Positions 7,753 to 17,835 of a DNA stretch of 64,000 bases are shown here, piece by piece. The position numbers and the translations under genes are program-made. Source of the DNA: CAYJAZ01 sp964368455 (GTDB lineage Bacteria; Desulfobacterota; Desulfovibrionia; Desulfovibrionales; Desulfovibrionaceae); contig CAYJAZ010000007.1 in assembly GCA_964368455.1 (NCBI GenBank), positions 62,001 through 126,000 on the forward strand, read 5' to 3'. Position 1 is the first letter of the stretch. The number at the start of each line of letters is the position of its first letter. A model generated the notes under the pieces. The model saw nothing but the letters and a program-made list of their open reading frames with translations. It made no database searches and was not told the origin of the DNA.

Positions 7753-10700
7753 ATGTCAGTTGATAATACTATGATTACGGTTGAACATTTAAAAGAAACA
7801 CTTTCAATAACAAAAGTAGGCGTTTTTATATGGAATTTAGAAACTGATCATGTTCTGTATAGCAAAGAATGGGCAGAAATTGTTGGCTATGAACAAGAAG
7901 AACTTATTCCGCATGTGTCAACATGGGAATCAATGCTTTTACCAAGTGATTTAAAAATAGCAGAAAGAAATGTTGAGAAATACCTTTCGGGGGAAGCAGC
8001 TTTATATGAAGCTGAATTTAGAATGATCAAAAAAGATGGCACTGAGATTTGGGGCCACGATAAAGGCAAGGTTACTCAATACACTGATGATGGCAAACCA
8101 CTTATTCTTTGTGGTGTTTTGCAAGACATCACAAATATTAAATTAACAGAACAATTATTAAGAGAAAATACCGATATATTAAATCTTGCTATTGAAGTTG
8201 CTGAATTTGGCACTTGGGATTGGGATTTAGAAAAAGATTTAATTTCTTATAATGATGAATATTTAAAAATGCTTGGCTATACGCAAGATGAAATAGTGGG
8301 TTCTTTAGCAGAATGGGAAGCAATGAACCATCCTGAAGATCTTATTATTGTTACCAAATTATTAGATGAATTTGTTGCTGGAACAAGAGATTCTTATGAA
8401 TGCGAAATACGCATGCTTCATAAAGATGGCCATTATATTTGGACAAAAGATGTTGGGCAAATAGTAACTAAAGATGAAAATGGAATAGCAACTCGAGTTA
8501 TAGGCGGTCATTTAAATATCGACGGTTTAAAAAACTCACAATTTCAATTAGAAAAAACTCTCAAAGAGCTTGAAAATCATCAAGTACATTTAGAAAATGA
8601 AATTGAATTAAGAACTAAAACATTAATTGAACAAGATCAGCTTCTTATGGCTGTTAACGCAGTTTCTCAAAAACTATTAGCCGTGACTGAGATAGATGAT
8701 TTTAATCTTATTCTTACAGAATGTTTAAAAAATCTCACATTAGCATTTAATACCTCAGAATTTACTTTGTGGCGTTATATTGAGGTTGAGGATACAGAGT
8801 TTTTTTATTTGACGCATATGTATAGAAAAGAGAATGACGAAAAAATAACTTTTAATGTTGAAAATATAGACAAATATATTTCCAATTTATTAAAAGCTCC
8901 TGAACCTTTTTTGATACATACAACAGAAGATAATAATGTCATTGTCAATTATAGCCAAACGCCAGAAGAAATACGCAAAAAATTTGAAACAGAAAAGGCA
9001 ATATCTGATTTTATGTCTGGCATGAACGAATTGTGGCAAGAAGATATAAAAACTCAAATAGAAAATAGCGAAACTAGTCTTGCTGCTCCAATATTCTTAT
9101 ATAACGATATTTTTGGCCTTGTTGCTACTGGAAGTATTTCAGAAGATATTAAATATTCTGAAGCACATGAAAGTATGTTGGATATGAGTGGTAAACTCTT
9201 TGCCAATGCAATAAATAAGCATGAAATGGACGAAGAATTAAGAAATGCACATGAAGAAGCTTTGCTTAGCTCGCAGGCAAAAAGTAATTTCTTGGCAAAT
9301 ATGAGCCATGAAATAAGAACGCCATTAAATGCAATCTTAGGTATGTCGGAAATTGTGCTTAGAGAAAGTAAGGGAAGAAATGTAGAAGGATATGCAGTTG
9401 AAATAAAGAAAGCAAGCGAAAATTTATTGATTATTATCAATGATATACTAGATATTTCTAAGATTGAATCTGGTAAACTTGAAATAATAAATATTGAATA
9501 TAATATGAATTCATTACTCAGCGATATCATAAGTATTGCTAAAATGCGTCTTGAAGATAAGCCAGTTACTTTAACTACATTTATTCAATCTGATATTCCA
9601 AGTGTTTTTTATGGCGATGAAATCAGGATAAAACAAATACTTATAAATTTAATAAGCAATGCTATTAAATTTACAAAAGTTGGTAATATCAATCTTAGCG
9701 TGACTTGTGAAATGAAAAATGCTCATGCAGAACTCATCTTTCTTGTGAGCGATACTGGTATGGGAATTAAAGAAGATGATATGCAGCGTCTTTTTATGCA
9801 ATTCGAACGCTTTGACACGAAAAAAAATAGAAATATTGAAGGCACAGGTTTAGGATTAGCAATCACAAAGCAATTATGTGAAATGATGGGTGGCGAAATA
9901 AGCGTTGAAAGTGAAGAAAATAAGGGCTCTGTCTTTACAGCAAGAATTCCGCAACAATACCGTGGCGATACAGTTGTTGCAAATAAAGTTAACAATACTA
10001 AGATTCTTGTGTATGAATCTCGTGAAGAATATGCAAATTCTTTAAAGCAAACATTAGACGATATGCAAGCAATAAGCACTATTTGCAGCAATCAATCTGA
10101 ACTTATACAATTTCTTTTAGAGCAAAAATTTGAATATTTAATTGTTCCAGCAGTTCATATTGATAAGATAAAAAGTCTTTGTGTGAAGATGGATATAGAG
10201 AGTAAATTAGTTTTCATGACTGATCCTAATGACTTAAATCTTTATTCAGAAGAAAATATTGTATCTTTACCAGTAAATTGTATTCAATTAGCTAAAATAT
10301 TTGGAAATTTAGAATCAAATGACCATGAAAAACAAAAAAATCATAGTTTTGTAGCGCCAAATGCTAAGGTCTTAGTTGTAGACGATAATAAAATTAACTT
10401 GGAAGTTGCAAAAGGTTTGATGAAGCCATTTAATCTACAATTAGAAACAGCAATAAATGGAGCTATAGCTGTTGAAATGGTTAAGAAAAACAAATACGAT
10501 TTAGTTTTTATGGATCATATGATGCCAGAAATGGACGGTATAGATGCAACGACAGCAATAAGAAAGATGGATGGTGATTATTATAAAAAATTACCTATTG
10601 TGGCTCTAACAGCAAATGCGCTTGTTGGTGCAAAAGAAATTTTTGTAAAAGAAGGTATGGACGACTTTTTAGCAAAACCTATTGAAGTAGAAAAATTAAA

Positions 10701-11385
10701 TGAAATTTTACAAAAATGGCTGCCAAAAGAAATGCAAAATCCAATAATTGTCAAAGAAAAAACTGTAAAGGATTATAATATCTCAATTGAAGGCGTTGAC
10801 ACAAATTATGGCATTAATATTATAGGTGGAGAACTTGAAGATTATCACCATATTTTAAATGCTTTTTATACTGATGGTGTGAATAAAATTGAAAGATTAA
10901 GTACAATGGATTTAAAAGAAAATATTGAACTGTATAAAATAGAAATACACGCATTAAAAAGTGCTTGTGCTTCTATTGGTGCATTTGAACTTTCTAACGA
11001 AGCAAAGCTTTTAGAAGAAGCTGCTATAACACATGATATTGACTATATTAATTCACACGCAAAAGCTTTTATAGATATGTTTAGTACGCTTTTATACGCA
11101 ATTAGAGAACATTTAAAAGAACAAAATAAAAAGAATTATCAAGATAAAGCAGAAGGAAATATTTCTTTGCTTGAAGAAGAACTCAAAAAAATTGAAGAAG
11201 CATTAACATCATTTGATATTGACGTTCTTGAACAAGCTTTAGAAATATGCTTAAGTCAAAGCTGGAAAGGGCAAATAAATGAAATGCTTGAAAAATTGAA
11301 ACTAGATATAGATACTTTTGAATACTACGATGCACGACAAATTGTGCAAAATTTAAATAAAGAAATAGCTTTATATTATAGTTAA
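7753..11385 (+). CDS. Hybrid sensor histidine kinase: PAS-PAS-GAF-like-HisKA-HATPase-(degenerate REC)-REC-HPt
   Basis: 1210 residues from ATG 7753, chosen over an upstream TTG at 7711 because GGAG lies five bases before it. Two PAS/PAC units occupy about 10-130 and 135-260. A coiled coil and a GAF-like region follow to about 510. The HisKA box has H519 in MSHEIRTPLN, and the ATPase N, G1 (DTGMGI) and G2 (GTGLGL) boxes lie near 610-735. After a receiver-like segment without the usual acidic pocket (about 755-860) comes an intact receiver with D921 in MDHMMPEMDG, then an HPt domain with H1066 in HALKSACASIGA. There is no membrane segment, so it senses a cytoplasmic signal. A full His-Asp-His relay is present, and the receiver of the upstream HD-GYP protein is a likely acceptor. 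Confidence 0.92.
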   Translation: MSVDNTMITVEHLKETLSITKVGVFIWNLETDHVLYSKEWAEIVGYEQEELIPHVSTWESMLLPSDLKIAERNVEKYLSGEAALYEAEFRMIKKDGTEIWGHDKGKVTQYTDDGKPLILCGVLQDITNIKLTEQLLRENTDILNLAIEVAEFGTWDWDLEKDLISYNDEYLKMLGYTQDEIVGSLAEWEAMNHPEDLIIVTKLLDEFVAGTRDSYECEIRMLHKDGHYIWTKDVGQIVTKDENGIATRVIGGHLNIDGLKNSQFQLEKTLKELENHQVHLENEIELRTKTLIEQDQLLMAVNAVSQKLLAVTEIDDFNLILTECLKNLTLAFNTSEFTLWRYIEVEDTEFFYLTHMYRKENDEKITFNVENIDKYISNLLKAPEPFLIHTTEDNNVIVNYSQTPEEIRKKFETEKAISDFMSGMNELWQEDIKTQIENSETSLAAPIFLYNDIFGLVATGSISEDIKYSEAHESMLDMSGKLFANAINKHEMDEELRNAHEEALLSSQAKSNFLANMSHEIRTPLNAILGMSEIVLRESKGRNVEGYAVEIKKASENLLIIINDILDISKIESGKLEIINIEYNMNSLLSDIISIAKMRLEDKPVTLTTFIQSDIPSVFYGDEIRIKQILINLISNAIKFTKVGNINLSVTCEMKNAHAELIFLVSDTGMGIKEDDMQRLFMQFERFDTKKNRNIEGTGLGLAITKQLCEMMGGEISVESEENKGSVFTARIPQQYRGDTVVANKVNNTKILVYESREEYANSLKQTLDDMQAISTICSNQSELIQFLLEQKFEYLIVPAVHIDKIKSLCVKMDIESKLVFMTDPNDLNLYSEENIVSLPVNCIQLAKIFGNLESNDHEKQKNHSFVAPNAKVLVVDDNKINLEVAKGLMKPFNLQLETAINGAIAVEMVKKNKYDLVFMDHMMPEMDGIDATTAIRKMDGDYYKKLPIVALTANALVGAKEIFVKEGMDDFLAKPIEVEKLNEILQKWLPKEMQNPIIVKEKTVKDYNISIEGVDTNYGINIIGGELEDYHHILNAFYTDGVNKIERLSTMDLKENIELYKIEIHALKSACASIGAFELSNEAKLLEEAAITHDIDYINSHAKAFIDMFSTLLYAIREHLKEQNKKNYQDKAEGNISLLEEELKKIEEALTSFDIDVLEQALEICLSQSWKGQINEMLEKLKLDIDTFEYYDARQIVQNLNKEIALYYS

Positions 11386-11392
11386 AATAGAA

Positions 11393-12334
11393 TTAGAGAG
11401 TGAGAAATAATTGTTTTTCAATCACACTTGAAACTTTTCTTTCTGTGAGAATAATATCTTGTGGCATCTCTCCAATAAGCACGCTGGATTGTGGATTATG
11501 TCTTGCCATATTTTTATGTGCCAATCTTTCACTTGTTAAAGCATAACAATAATTACAGCCGTTTGCACAACAATTATATGTGCCAATATCTATGCTTTCA
11601 AGGCATAGGCAGCTTGGGCGTTGATTTTTATCTCTTTGTGCATTGATTTTACAATTAAGAATTTTTTCAATAATTGTTTTATCAATACACGCTCCATGTT
11701 TAATATCAAATTGTGCTAATTCAATTTCTTCTGAACATGTGTAGAGTTCAAGATTATTTTCTTTTGCTATTTGCGAAAAAATCTTTGCTAGGGCAAAAAT
11801 ATTTTCCTTACTCATATCATAAGTATTTTTTTGTCCCATGCGTGACGACACGTTTTTATAATCATCCACAAAGCTTATCACACATCTACAACAATTTTTT
11901 GCTAAAAGTTTTGCCATAGCTGCAAATTTTTGTGTGTGGTATTCAAGAGTGTAGCTTGAATTTATAATTATAGGATCATAACGCCACACTAATCTGTCTT
12001 TTCCAATTTGTTCACTCAATTGTATAAAGTTTTCAACAAGTTTATTTTTATGCGGCAAGTTTTTTTCCATTTCTCTGCCATAAGGTGTGAGCGTGAATTG
12101 AAAATAATATGGATAGGCCATAGCATCGATGATAGGTAGATACTTTAAAAAAGGCAGGGGATTTTTTGTCCAAAAAACTATGAGATCAATATTTTCAGAG
12201 CTTAAATTTGCTTTAGAATAGCGGTTTTTATTATAAGGATTTGGAATATAAACATATCCCTCACGCAATCTTTGTATAAACCATTGTCCGTAATAAGAGG
12301 GTATATCTGTTCTTCTTGAAGCACTGATAATCAT
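11393..12334 (-). CDS. DUF1848 family protein
   Basis: 313 residues. The N-terminus IISASRRTDIPSYYGQWF and the central VFWTKNP, RYDPIII and SFVDDY segments are characteristic of DUF1848. The C-terminus has a Cys cluster (CLCLESIDIGTYNCCANGCNYCYA region) that probably binds an Fe-S cluster. The family is often described as radical SAM-like; its reaction is not known to me. It converges on the hybrid kinase with a seven-base gap and no visible terminator. Confidence 0.85.
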   Translation of the reverse strand: MIISASRRTDIPSYYGQWFIQRLREGYVYIPNPYNKNRYSKANLSSENIDLIVFWTKNPLPFLKYLPIIDAMAYPYYFQFTLTPYGREMEKNLPHKNKLVENFIQLSEQIGKDRLVWRYDPIIINSSYTLEYHTQKFAAMAKLLAKNCCRCVISFVDDYKNVSSRMGQKNTYDMSKENIFALAKIFSQIAKENNLELYTCSEEIELAQFDIKHGACIDKTIIEKILNCKINAQRDKNQRPSCLCLESIDIGTYNCCANGCNYCYALTSERLAHKNMARHNPQSSVLIGEMPQDIILTERKVSSVIEKQLFLTL

Positions 12335-12466
12335 CGTATATGCCTATTTTATTGAATTTAAATTTGTAAAAACTCTATGTTCACGCATAATTATACTGTC
12401 TTTGATACAAACTTGATTAAAAGTGTATTGGTCTTTAAAAATATTGTCAATCTTTTGAGGAAAAAT

Positions 12467-12508
12467 ATGAAAGTATCTTGGAATTTAGCTTTTTATCTCA
12501 TTAAATAG
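12467..12508 (+). CDS. Possible 13-residue leader peptide upstream of the formate dehydrogenase operon
   Basis: ATG 12467 is preceded by GAGG at six bases, better than many real genes here, and encodes MKVSWNLAFYLIK before TAG. It sits about 130 nt before the first operon gene within a 303-bp non-coding stretch (12335-12637). I found no clear antiterminator/terminator pair after it, so a regulatory role is only a possibility and chance is not excluded. The rest of this gap is AT-rich with no other feature. Confidence 0.25.
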   Translation: MKVSWNLAFYLIK

Positions 12509-12637
12509 TGAAAAAAAGAACTTATGGCTTTGTGAACTTGTAAAAAAAATAAAAGAATGATATTTTCTATAAACTATTGAAAATTTATAACACAAAATAC
12601 AGAATTTTTTTTGATTTTTTGGAGTGGAGAAAAGTCT

Positions 12638-14557
12638 ATGCAAGATAAGCTTGATTTAGGCAAAGAATATATTATAGACACTTGGCAAGGCGACAAACCA
12701 AGTGGATCTTATAAAGCTCTTATCGGTTATGGCGGTCTTATACAAAAAGATGAAAATATTGATATACTTGCATTATTGTGTAGCTATATAAAAAAAGGAA
12801 CTGAAGAATCTTGCGGACAATGCTTTCCTTGCAGAAATGGTTTGAAGAAAATATTAAAAAGATTGCAGTCTTTAAAGACAAGAGATTATTTAGCTGAAGA
12901 TTTAGATTTCTTGCTTGCTCATGCACGTTTGATTATGACAAGTGCACGCTGTGATATTGGCCAGACAACACCTAAAGCCCTTATAGATATTATAGAAAAT
13001 TTTCCTCAATTATTAAAAAATAGTCAGAAGAAAAAAGAAGATAAATACACGGCTTTAATCACAGCTCCTTGTATCAATGCTTGTCCTGCACACGTGAATA
13101 TTCCTCATTATATTGAGATGATAAGAGTTGGAAACAATAAAGAAGGTCTTTTAAACGTCATGCAAGATTGTATTATGCCAGGGACAATTGGCAGAGTGTG
13201 TATGAAGCCATGTGAAAGTGCTTGTAAAAGAAAGAATAATGGCGAAGCTCTTTCTATAAGAACTTTGAAACGTTATCTTTTTGATCAAAGTGTAGAAAAA
13301 TCCTTTGAAAATAATTTGATCACAAAAAATAAAATAGACAAAAAAAATGAAAAAATAGCAATAGTCGGCGCTGGCCCTGCTGGTCTTTCTTGTGCCTATT
13401 TTTTAGCAAAAGAAGGCTATGCTGTAAGCATTTTTGAAAAAGAAAAAAAAGGCGGAGGTATGGCAAAATATGGAATACCAGATTATCGCTTGCCTCCTTT
13501 AGTTCTTGAAGAAGAAATAAAAAGAATACAAGAGCTTGGAGTAGAAATTTTCTACAATACAGAAATAGGAAAGAATAAAAAAGTTGAAGAATTAAAAAAA
13601 GAAGGCTTTAAAATTTTATGCGTGGCAGCAGGTTCACAAAAAGCACCCTTACTTGCTTGCGAAGGCGAAGAGAATTGCGTGAATGGAATCGTGAGTGGAA
13701 TTGAATACTTACACGAAGCTGCAGAAGGCAAGAAAATCATTGAAGGCAAAAAAGTTTTGGTTGTTGGCGGCGGTAATGTTGCTATGGACTGCGTTCGCAC
13801 TGCAAAAAGGCATGGCTTTGAAGATGTGGGCATTATATACCGTAGAACAGAAGAAGAAATGCCAGCAGATAAATTAGAAATACATGATGCAAAAAATGAA
13901 GGTATTGATTTTCATTTCTTGCTTGCACCGCAAAAAATTATTTCGGAAAATGGCAAGGTTAAAGGCCTTTATTGCCAAAAAATGAAATTAGGTAAGCCAG
14001 ATGCTTCTGGTAGATGTTCTCCAATTCCTTGCGAGAATGAAATACAATATTTTGATTGCGATGTTATTATTTCTGCAATAGGGCAAAAAACAGATGTGGC
14101 AAGCCTTTTTGAAAATATTGAAATCGAAGCTGATACTCTTTTTGATAGAAGTAAGAACCTTAAAAGTGATAGAATTACAGGAAAACTTCTTGCCGAAAAT
14201 CTACCTTTAGCATTTTTTGCTATGGGTGATTGTGCAACTGGGCCAAATTCTTTGATTTCTGCATTGGCAGGAGGAAAGAGAAGTGCTGAATATTGTAGGT
14301 ATTTATTGGAGGGAAAAGAAATTTCTCCTACGCAAAAAGCAAGTCTTGAAGCAGATTTTCATGCTATTTCTCTTCTTGCAGAAGAAGAAAAGCATCCACC
14401 TTATGACTTTAATCCCTCTTTACCTCATCTTGAGCTAGCAGTTGATGAAAGATTGCAGGGCTTTATGGAAGTGGAATTAGCAATAAATACAAAGATGGCA
14501 AAGGACGAAGCTAAGCGTTGTCTTCGCTGCTATCGTATTGTTATGATTGCAAATTAA
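12638..14557 (+). CDS. GltD-like FAD/NAD(P) oxidoreductase with NuoF-type Fe-S domain, electron-transfer partner of formate dehydrogenase
   Basis: 639 residues from ATG 12638 (GGAG eight bases upstream; the open frame begins earlier at a TTG). Residues about 50-120 carry CGQCFPCRNG and a later Cys in ARCDIGQ, the 4Fe-4S module found at the C-terminus of NuoF/HydB, but without the FMN/NADH domain that normally precedes it. Residues 145-240 hold the two-cluster GltD N-terminal domain (CINACPAH, CMKPCESACKR). The remainder has GAGPAGLSCAY for FAD, VVGGGNVAMDC for NAD(P)H and AIGQKTDV near the end. It probably passes electrons between NAD(P)H and the selenoenzyme encoded 46 nt downstream, by analogy with NAD(P)-dependent formate dehydrogenases. 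The direction and cofactor are not decided by the sequence. Confidence 0.85.
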   Translation: MQDKLDLGKEYIIDTWQGDKPSGSYKALIGYGGLIQKDENIDILALLCSYIKKGTEESCGQCFPCRNGLKKILKRLQSLKTRDYLAEDLDFLLAHARLIMTSARCDIGQTTPKALIDIIENFPQLLKNSQKKKEDKYTALITAPCINACPAHVNIPHYIEMIRVGNNKEGLLNVMQDCIMPGTIGRVCMKPCESACKRKNNGEALSIRTLKRYLFDQSVEKSFENNLITKNKIDKKNEKIAIVGAGPAGLSCAYFLAKEGYAVSIFEKEKKGGGMAKYGIPDYRLPPLVLEEEIKRIQELGVEIFYNTEIGKNKKVEELKKEGFKILCVAAGSQKAPLLACEGEENCVNGIVSGIEYLHEAAEGKKIIEGKKVLVVGGGNVAMDCVRTAKRHGFEDVGIIYRRTEEEMPADKLEIHDAKNEGIDFHFLLAPQKIISENGKVKGLYCQKMKLGKPDASGRCSPIPCENEIQYFDCDVIISAIGQKTDVASLFENIEIEADTLFDRSKNLKSDRITGKLLAENLPLAFFAMGDCATGPNSLISALAGGKRSAEYCRYLLEGKEISPTQKASLEADFHAISLLAEEEKHPPYDFNPSLPHLELAVDERLQGFMEVELAINTKMAKDEAKRCLRCYRIVMIAN

Positions 14558-14603
14558 ATATTAATAAAGTATGTACTCTACAATTGAAGAAGAAGGAAAA
14601 AAT

Positions 14604-17360
14604 ATGCCCTTTCTATATATAGATAATAAAAAAGTTGAATTTCAAAATGGCGAAACTATTCTAGAAGTTGCCAAGAGAGCTGAAATTTCTATTCCTACAT
14701 TATGCCATCTCAAAAAATCAGGACATGGCGGAATATGTAGAATTTGTTCAGTTAAAGTTGATGGTTATGATAATTACCTGCCTTCATGTACAAGCTTTGC
14801 ACTTGAAAATATGCAAGTTCAAACACATTCAAAAGAACTTTTTGAATTAAGAAAACTTATTCTTTCGGATATACTTGCAGAGGGTAGGCATGATTGCTTT
14901 ATGCGTGGCATAGAAAATTGCACTTCAGCTTATCAAATAGCTTCTTTAGACGTAGAAAATAGGGAGCATGCATGTTCGAAAGATGGACGTTGTGAATTGC
15001 AAGATTTAGTTATAGAGCATCAAATTCCAGTAAAAGATTTGGAAGCTGAAAAAAATGCTTTTACTTTTGATAATGCATATCCAATGATTGGGCGAGATTT
15101 TTCACGTTGTATTCAATGTGGCCGTTGTGCTTCTGTTTGTGAACATATTCAAGTAAATAATGCTATTGAACATCAATTTGGCAGAAAAATTGAAAAAGAA
15201 AATTATTATCCCTTTGTGGATTATGAAAAATGCACACATTGTGGCGAATGCTTGCAAGCCTGTCCTACTGGCGCACTCTTTTCAAAGAAATCACTTGGAC
15301 TGCTAAATAAAAAAGATGAAATAACAAAGATTCGAACAACTTGCCCTTATTGCGGAACAGGTTGTCAGCAAGAACTTTTGGTAAAAGATGGAAAAATCAT
15401 AGAAGTAAATGGTGTGGAAGATGCCGAACCTAACAAAGGAATGCTCTGTGTAAAGGGCAGATTTGCTTATGATTTTATTTATAGTGAAGAAAGGTTGAAG
15501 ACGCCGCTTATTCGACAAGAGGATAATTCATTTAAAGAAGCAAGTTGGGACGAAGCACTTACATTGATTAAAGATAAATTTTCTGAAATTATAGAAAGTT
15601 CTGGCCCTGACGCTCTTGCTGGCGTTTCGTGCTCAAGAAGTATTAATGAAGATAGCTATCAAATGCAAAAACTTTTTAGATCTGTATTTAAGACAAATAA
15701 TATAGATAATTGTGCCCGAACCTGACATGCTCCTACTGTGGCCGGTCTGGCTACTGCATTTGGTTCTGGTGCGATGACAAATAGCATACATGAATTTCAA
15801 GACGCAAAGATGGTATTCTTGCTTGGTTCTAATATCACAGAAGCTCATCCTGTTATTGCTGCTTTTTTAAAACAAGCAGTACAAAATGATTGCAAACTTA
15901 TTGTTGTTGATCCACGCCGAACAGGCATTGCAAAATGTGCACATGAACATCTACAAATCAAGGTTGGCAGTGATATAGCACTTTTAAATGCGATCATGCA
16001 TGTAATTATTAAAGAAGATCTCTACGATAAAGAATATATAGCTAAAAATACAGAAGATTTTGAAAAACTCAAAAATCATCTTGAAGATTGGACTCCTAAA
16101 AAAGCAGAAAGTATTTGTGGAATAAAGGCAGAGCGTATAGCAAAAATAGCAAGAGATTTGGCAGCAACTAAACCTATGCTTCTAGCTTATACACTTGGAA
16201 TTACAGAACATACTTGTGGTGTGAATAATGTTTATGCTATTGCTTCCTTACAAATGCTTTTAGGAAATCTTGGCAAAGTTTCTGGCGGAGTGAATCCATT
16301 GCGTGGGCAAAATAATGTGCAAGGTGCTTGTGATATGGGTGCTTTGCCGAATGTTTTTGCTGGTTATGGCAAGGTTGAGGACAAAAAAGCTCGTGAAAAA
16401 TTTGAAAAATTTTGGAATGTGAGTAATTTACCAGAAAAAAATGGCTTGATGATGCCTGATGTCATCGAAAAATTAGTGACAAAAGAAATCAGAGCTTTTT
16501 ATATCTTTGGTGAAAATATAGCTAATACTGAGCCTGATATACGTCATATCGAGCATTGTCTTTCCTCAGCGGAATTTTTAGTTGTACAAGATATCTTTTT
16601 AAACGAAACTACCAAATTTGCACACGTTATTTTGCCAGCACAGGCATGGAGTGAGAACGAGGGGACTTTTACAAATAGTGAAAGACGTGTGAATAGAGTG
16701 CGTACAGCAAGTAAGGCTCCTGGTATTTCACAGCCAAATTGGTGGATTTTCAAAGAGTTAGCAAAGAAATTTGGGCATGAATGGGAATCTAATTCAGCTC
16801 AAGAAATATGGGATAATGAAATATCTTGTCTTGCAGAAAATTTAGCTGGTATAAAATATTATCGTCTTGAGGGTGATGGCTTGCAATGGCCGTGTACAAG
16901 CCAAGAGCATGAGGGCACAAAGATATTACATAAAGAACATGTCACTAGAGGCAAAGGTTTATTTATTCCAGTAGATTATACACCACCAGCCGAAGTTGCT
17001 GACGAGGAATATCCTTATGTTCTTAGCACAGGACGAAGACTTTACCACTACCATACAAGGACACAAACAGGCAGATGTGCGGGAATAAATGAATTATTAA
17101 GCCATGAAACAGCGGATATCTCTTTTGAAGATGCTCAAAAATTATCTATAGAAGATGGTGAAATGATTTATGTTTCTTCTCGTCGTGGTAAGGTTAAGGT
17201 TGTGGCAAAAATTTCTGATGCTATTCCTGCTGGCCTTGTGTGGATGGCTTTTCACTTTAGAGAGAATAATGCAAATTGGCTGACAAATCCAGCTTTTGAT
17301 CCTATAAGTAAGACTGCTGAATACAAGGCTTGTGCCGTAAAGATAGAGAAAATACAATAA
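14604..17360 (+). CDS. fdhA: Formate dehydrogenase alpha subunit, selenocysteine-containing (TGA at 15723-15725 recoded)
   Basis: Read through the in-frame TGA, this is a 918-residue molybdopterin enzyme with Sec374. The N-terminus (1-80) is a 2Fe-2S ferredoxin domain, then a His/Cys cluster segment. Two 4Fe-4S ferredoxin motifs follow (CIQCGRCASVCEH and CTHCGECLQACPTG), then the catalytic-subunit cluster CPYCGTGCQ, and then NCART-Sec-HAPTVAGL, where Sec/Cys ligates Mo or W. The rest contains DPRRTGIA, RGQNNVQGACDMG and the dinucleotide-binding C-terminal domain. It oxidises formate or reduces CO2. ATG 14604 is preferred over ATG 14571 because of AAGGA just upstream. The two halves on either side of TGA lie in the same frame, a SECIS hairpin follows, and selA lies at 61-62.5 kb, so this is recoding and not a broken gene. 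A symbol of fdhF type would be equally apt. Confidence 0.93.
15738..15754 (+). promoter_or_regulatory. Bacterial SECIS element
   Basis: GTGGCC (15738-15743) pairs completely with GGCTAC (15749-15754, one G-U) around the loop GGTCT, starting 12 nt after the TGA codon. A GGUCU-type apical loop at this distance is the hallmark of the E. coli fdhF SECIS bound by SelB. It lies within the coding sequence for the residues following HAPT. Confidence 0.85.
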
Positions 17361-17371
17361 AAATATATAAT

Positions 17372-17406
17372 AAAAAAGAGTAATTTTAGAAATTACTCTT
17401 TTTTTA
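17372..17406. terminator. Bidirectional terminator between fdhA and padR-like gene
   Basis: A 15-pair stem, AAAAAAGAGTAATTT with AAATTACTCTTTTTT, around the loop TAG, with T-runs on both strands. It separates the formate dehydrogenase operon from the converging regulator gene. Confidence 0.85.
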
Positions 17407-17423
17407 TTTATAGTGAAATACTA

Positions 17424-17726
17424 TTATAATTCTCTTACTAATTCTTTAGCTTTTTTCTTAGCTTCAGTTAATACCTGCTCGCCTTTTTCTGTAATACTAT
17501 AGTATTTTCGGATCTTTCCATCTACATTTTTATCCTCAACACTAAGAAGCTCTGCTTGTTCAAGTTTATGGAAAATAGGGTAGAGCGTGCCAGGACTGAT
17601 ATCGTAACCGTGTGATTTTAATTCTTCAATCATAAAAGCCCCAAAAACAGGCTCTTCTTTAGCATGGTGCAGAATATGGACTTGTATAAAACCTAAAAAT
17701 AATTTTCTTAAAATTGGGTCTTGCAT
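17424..17726 (-). CDS. PadR family transcriptional regulator
   Basis: 100 residues from ATG 17726 (AGGA ten bases upstream); the open frame extends further but the extension covers the operator. The winged helix is clear: LGFIQVHILHHAKEEPVFGAFMIEELKSHG, then ISPGTLYPIFHKLEQAELL and the wing RKYYSITEKGEQVL. PadR proteins usually repress a divergently encoded transporter or detoxification gene. Here the divergent genes are an iron-export type ABC transporter 110 nt away, and a strong inverted repeat lies between. Confidence 0.88.
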   Translation of the reverse strand: MQDPILRKLFLGFIQVHILHHAKEEPVFGAFMIEELKSHGYDISPGTLYPIFHKLEQAELLSVEDKNVDGKIRKYYSITEKGEQVLTEAKKKAKELVREL

Positions 17727-17748
17727 TTTGATTTTTCCTGTGTTAATT

Positions 17749-17795
17749 AATATCGAAATTCGATATTGACATACGATATTGTTTTTCGTTACACT
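17749..17795 (+). promoter_or_regulatory. Shared operator and fetAB promoter
   Basis: AATATCGAA-A-TTCGATATT (17749-17767) is an inverted repeat with nine-base arms; a further half-site ATACGATATT lies at 17771-17780. The right arm overlaps TTGACA (17766-17771), which with TACACT (17790-17795, 18-base spacer) makes a predicted promoter toward the ABC genes. It is the likely binding site of the PadR protein for autoregulation and control of the exporter. Confidence 0.6.
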
Positions 17796-17835
17796 AATAT
17801 TATAATAATGTTTTCTAAAAAACAAGGAAAAATTT

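Noticed and set aside
15723..15725. TGA splitting the formate dehydrogenase gene taken as a nonsense mutation or pseudogene
   Set aside because: Both sides are in the same frame, the position is the Sec/Cys ligand site, a GGTCT-loop SECIS follows and selA is present.
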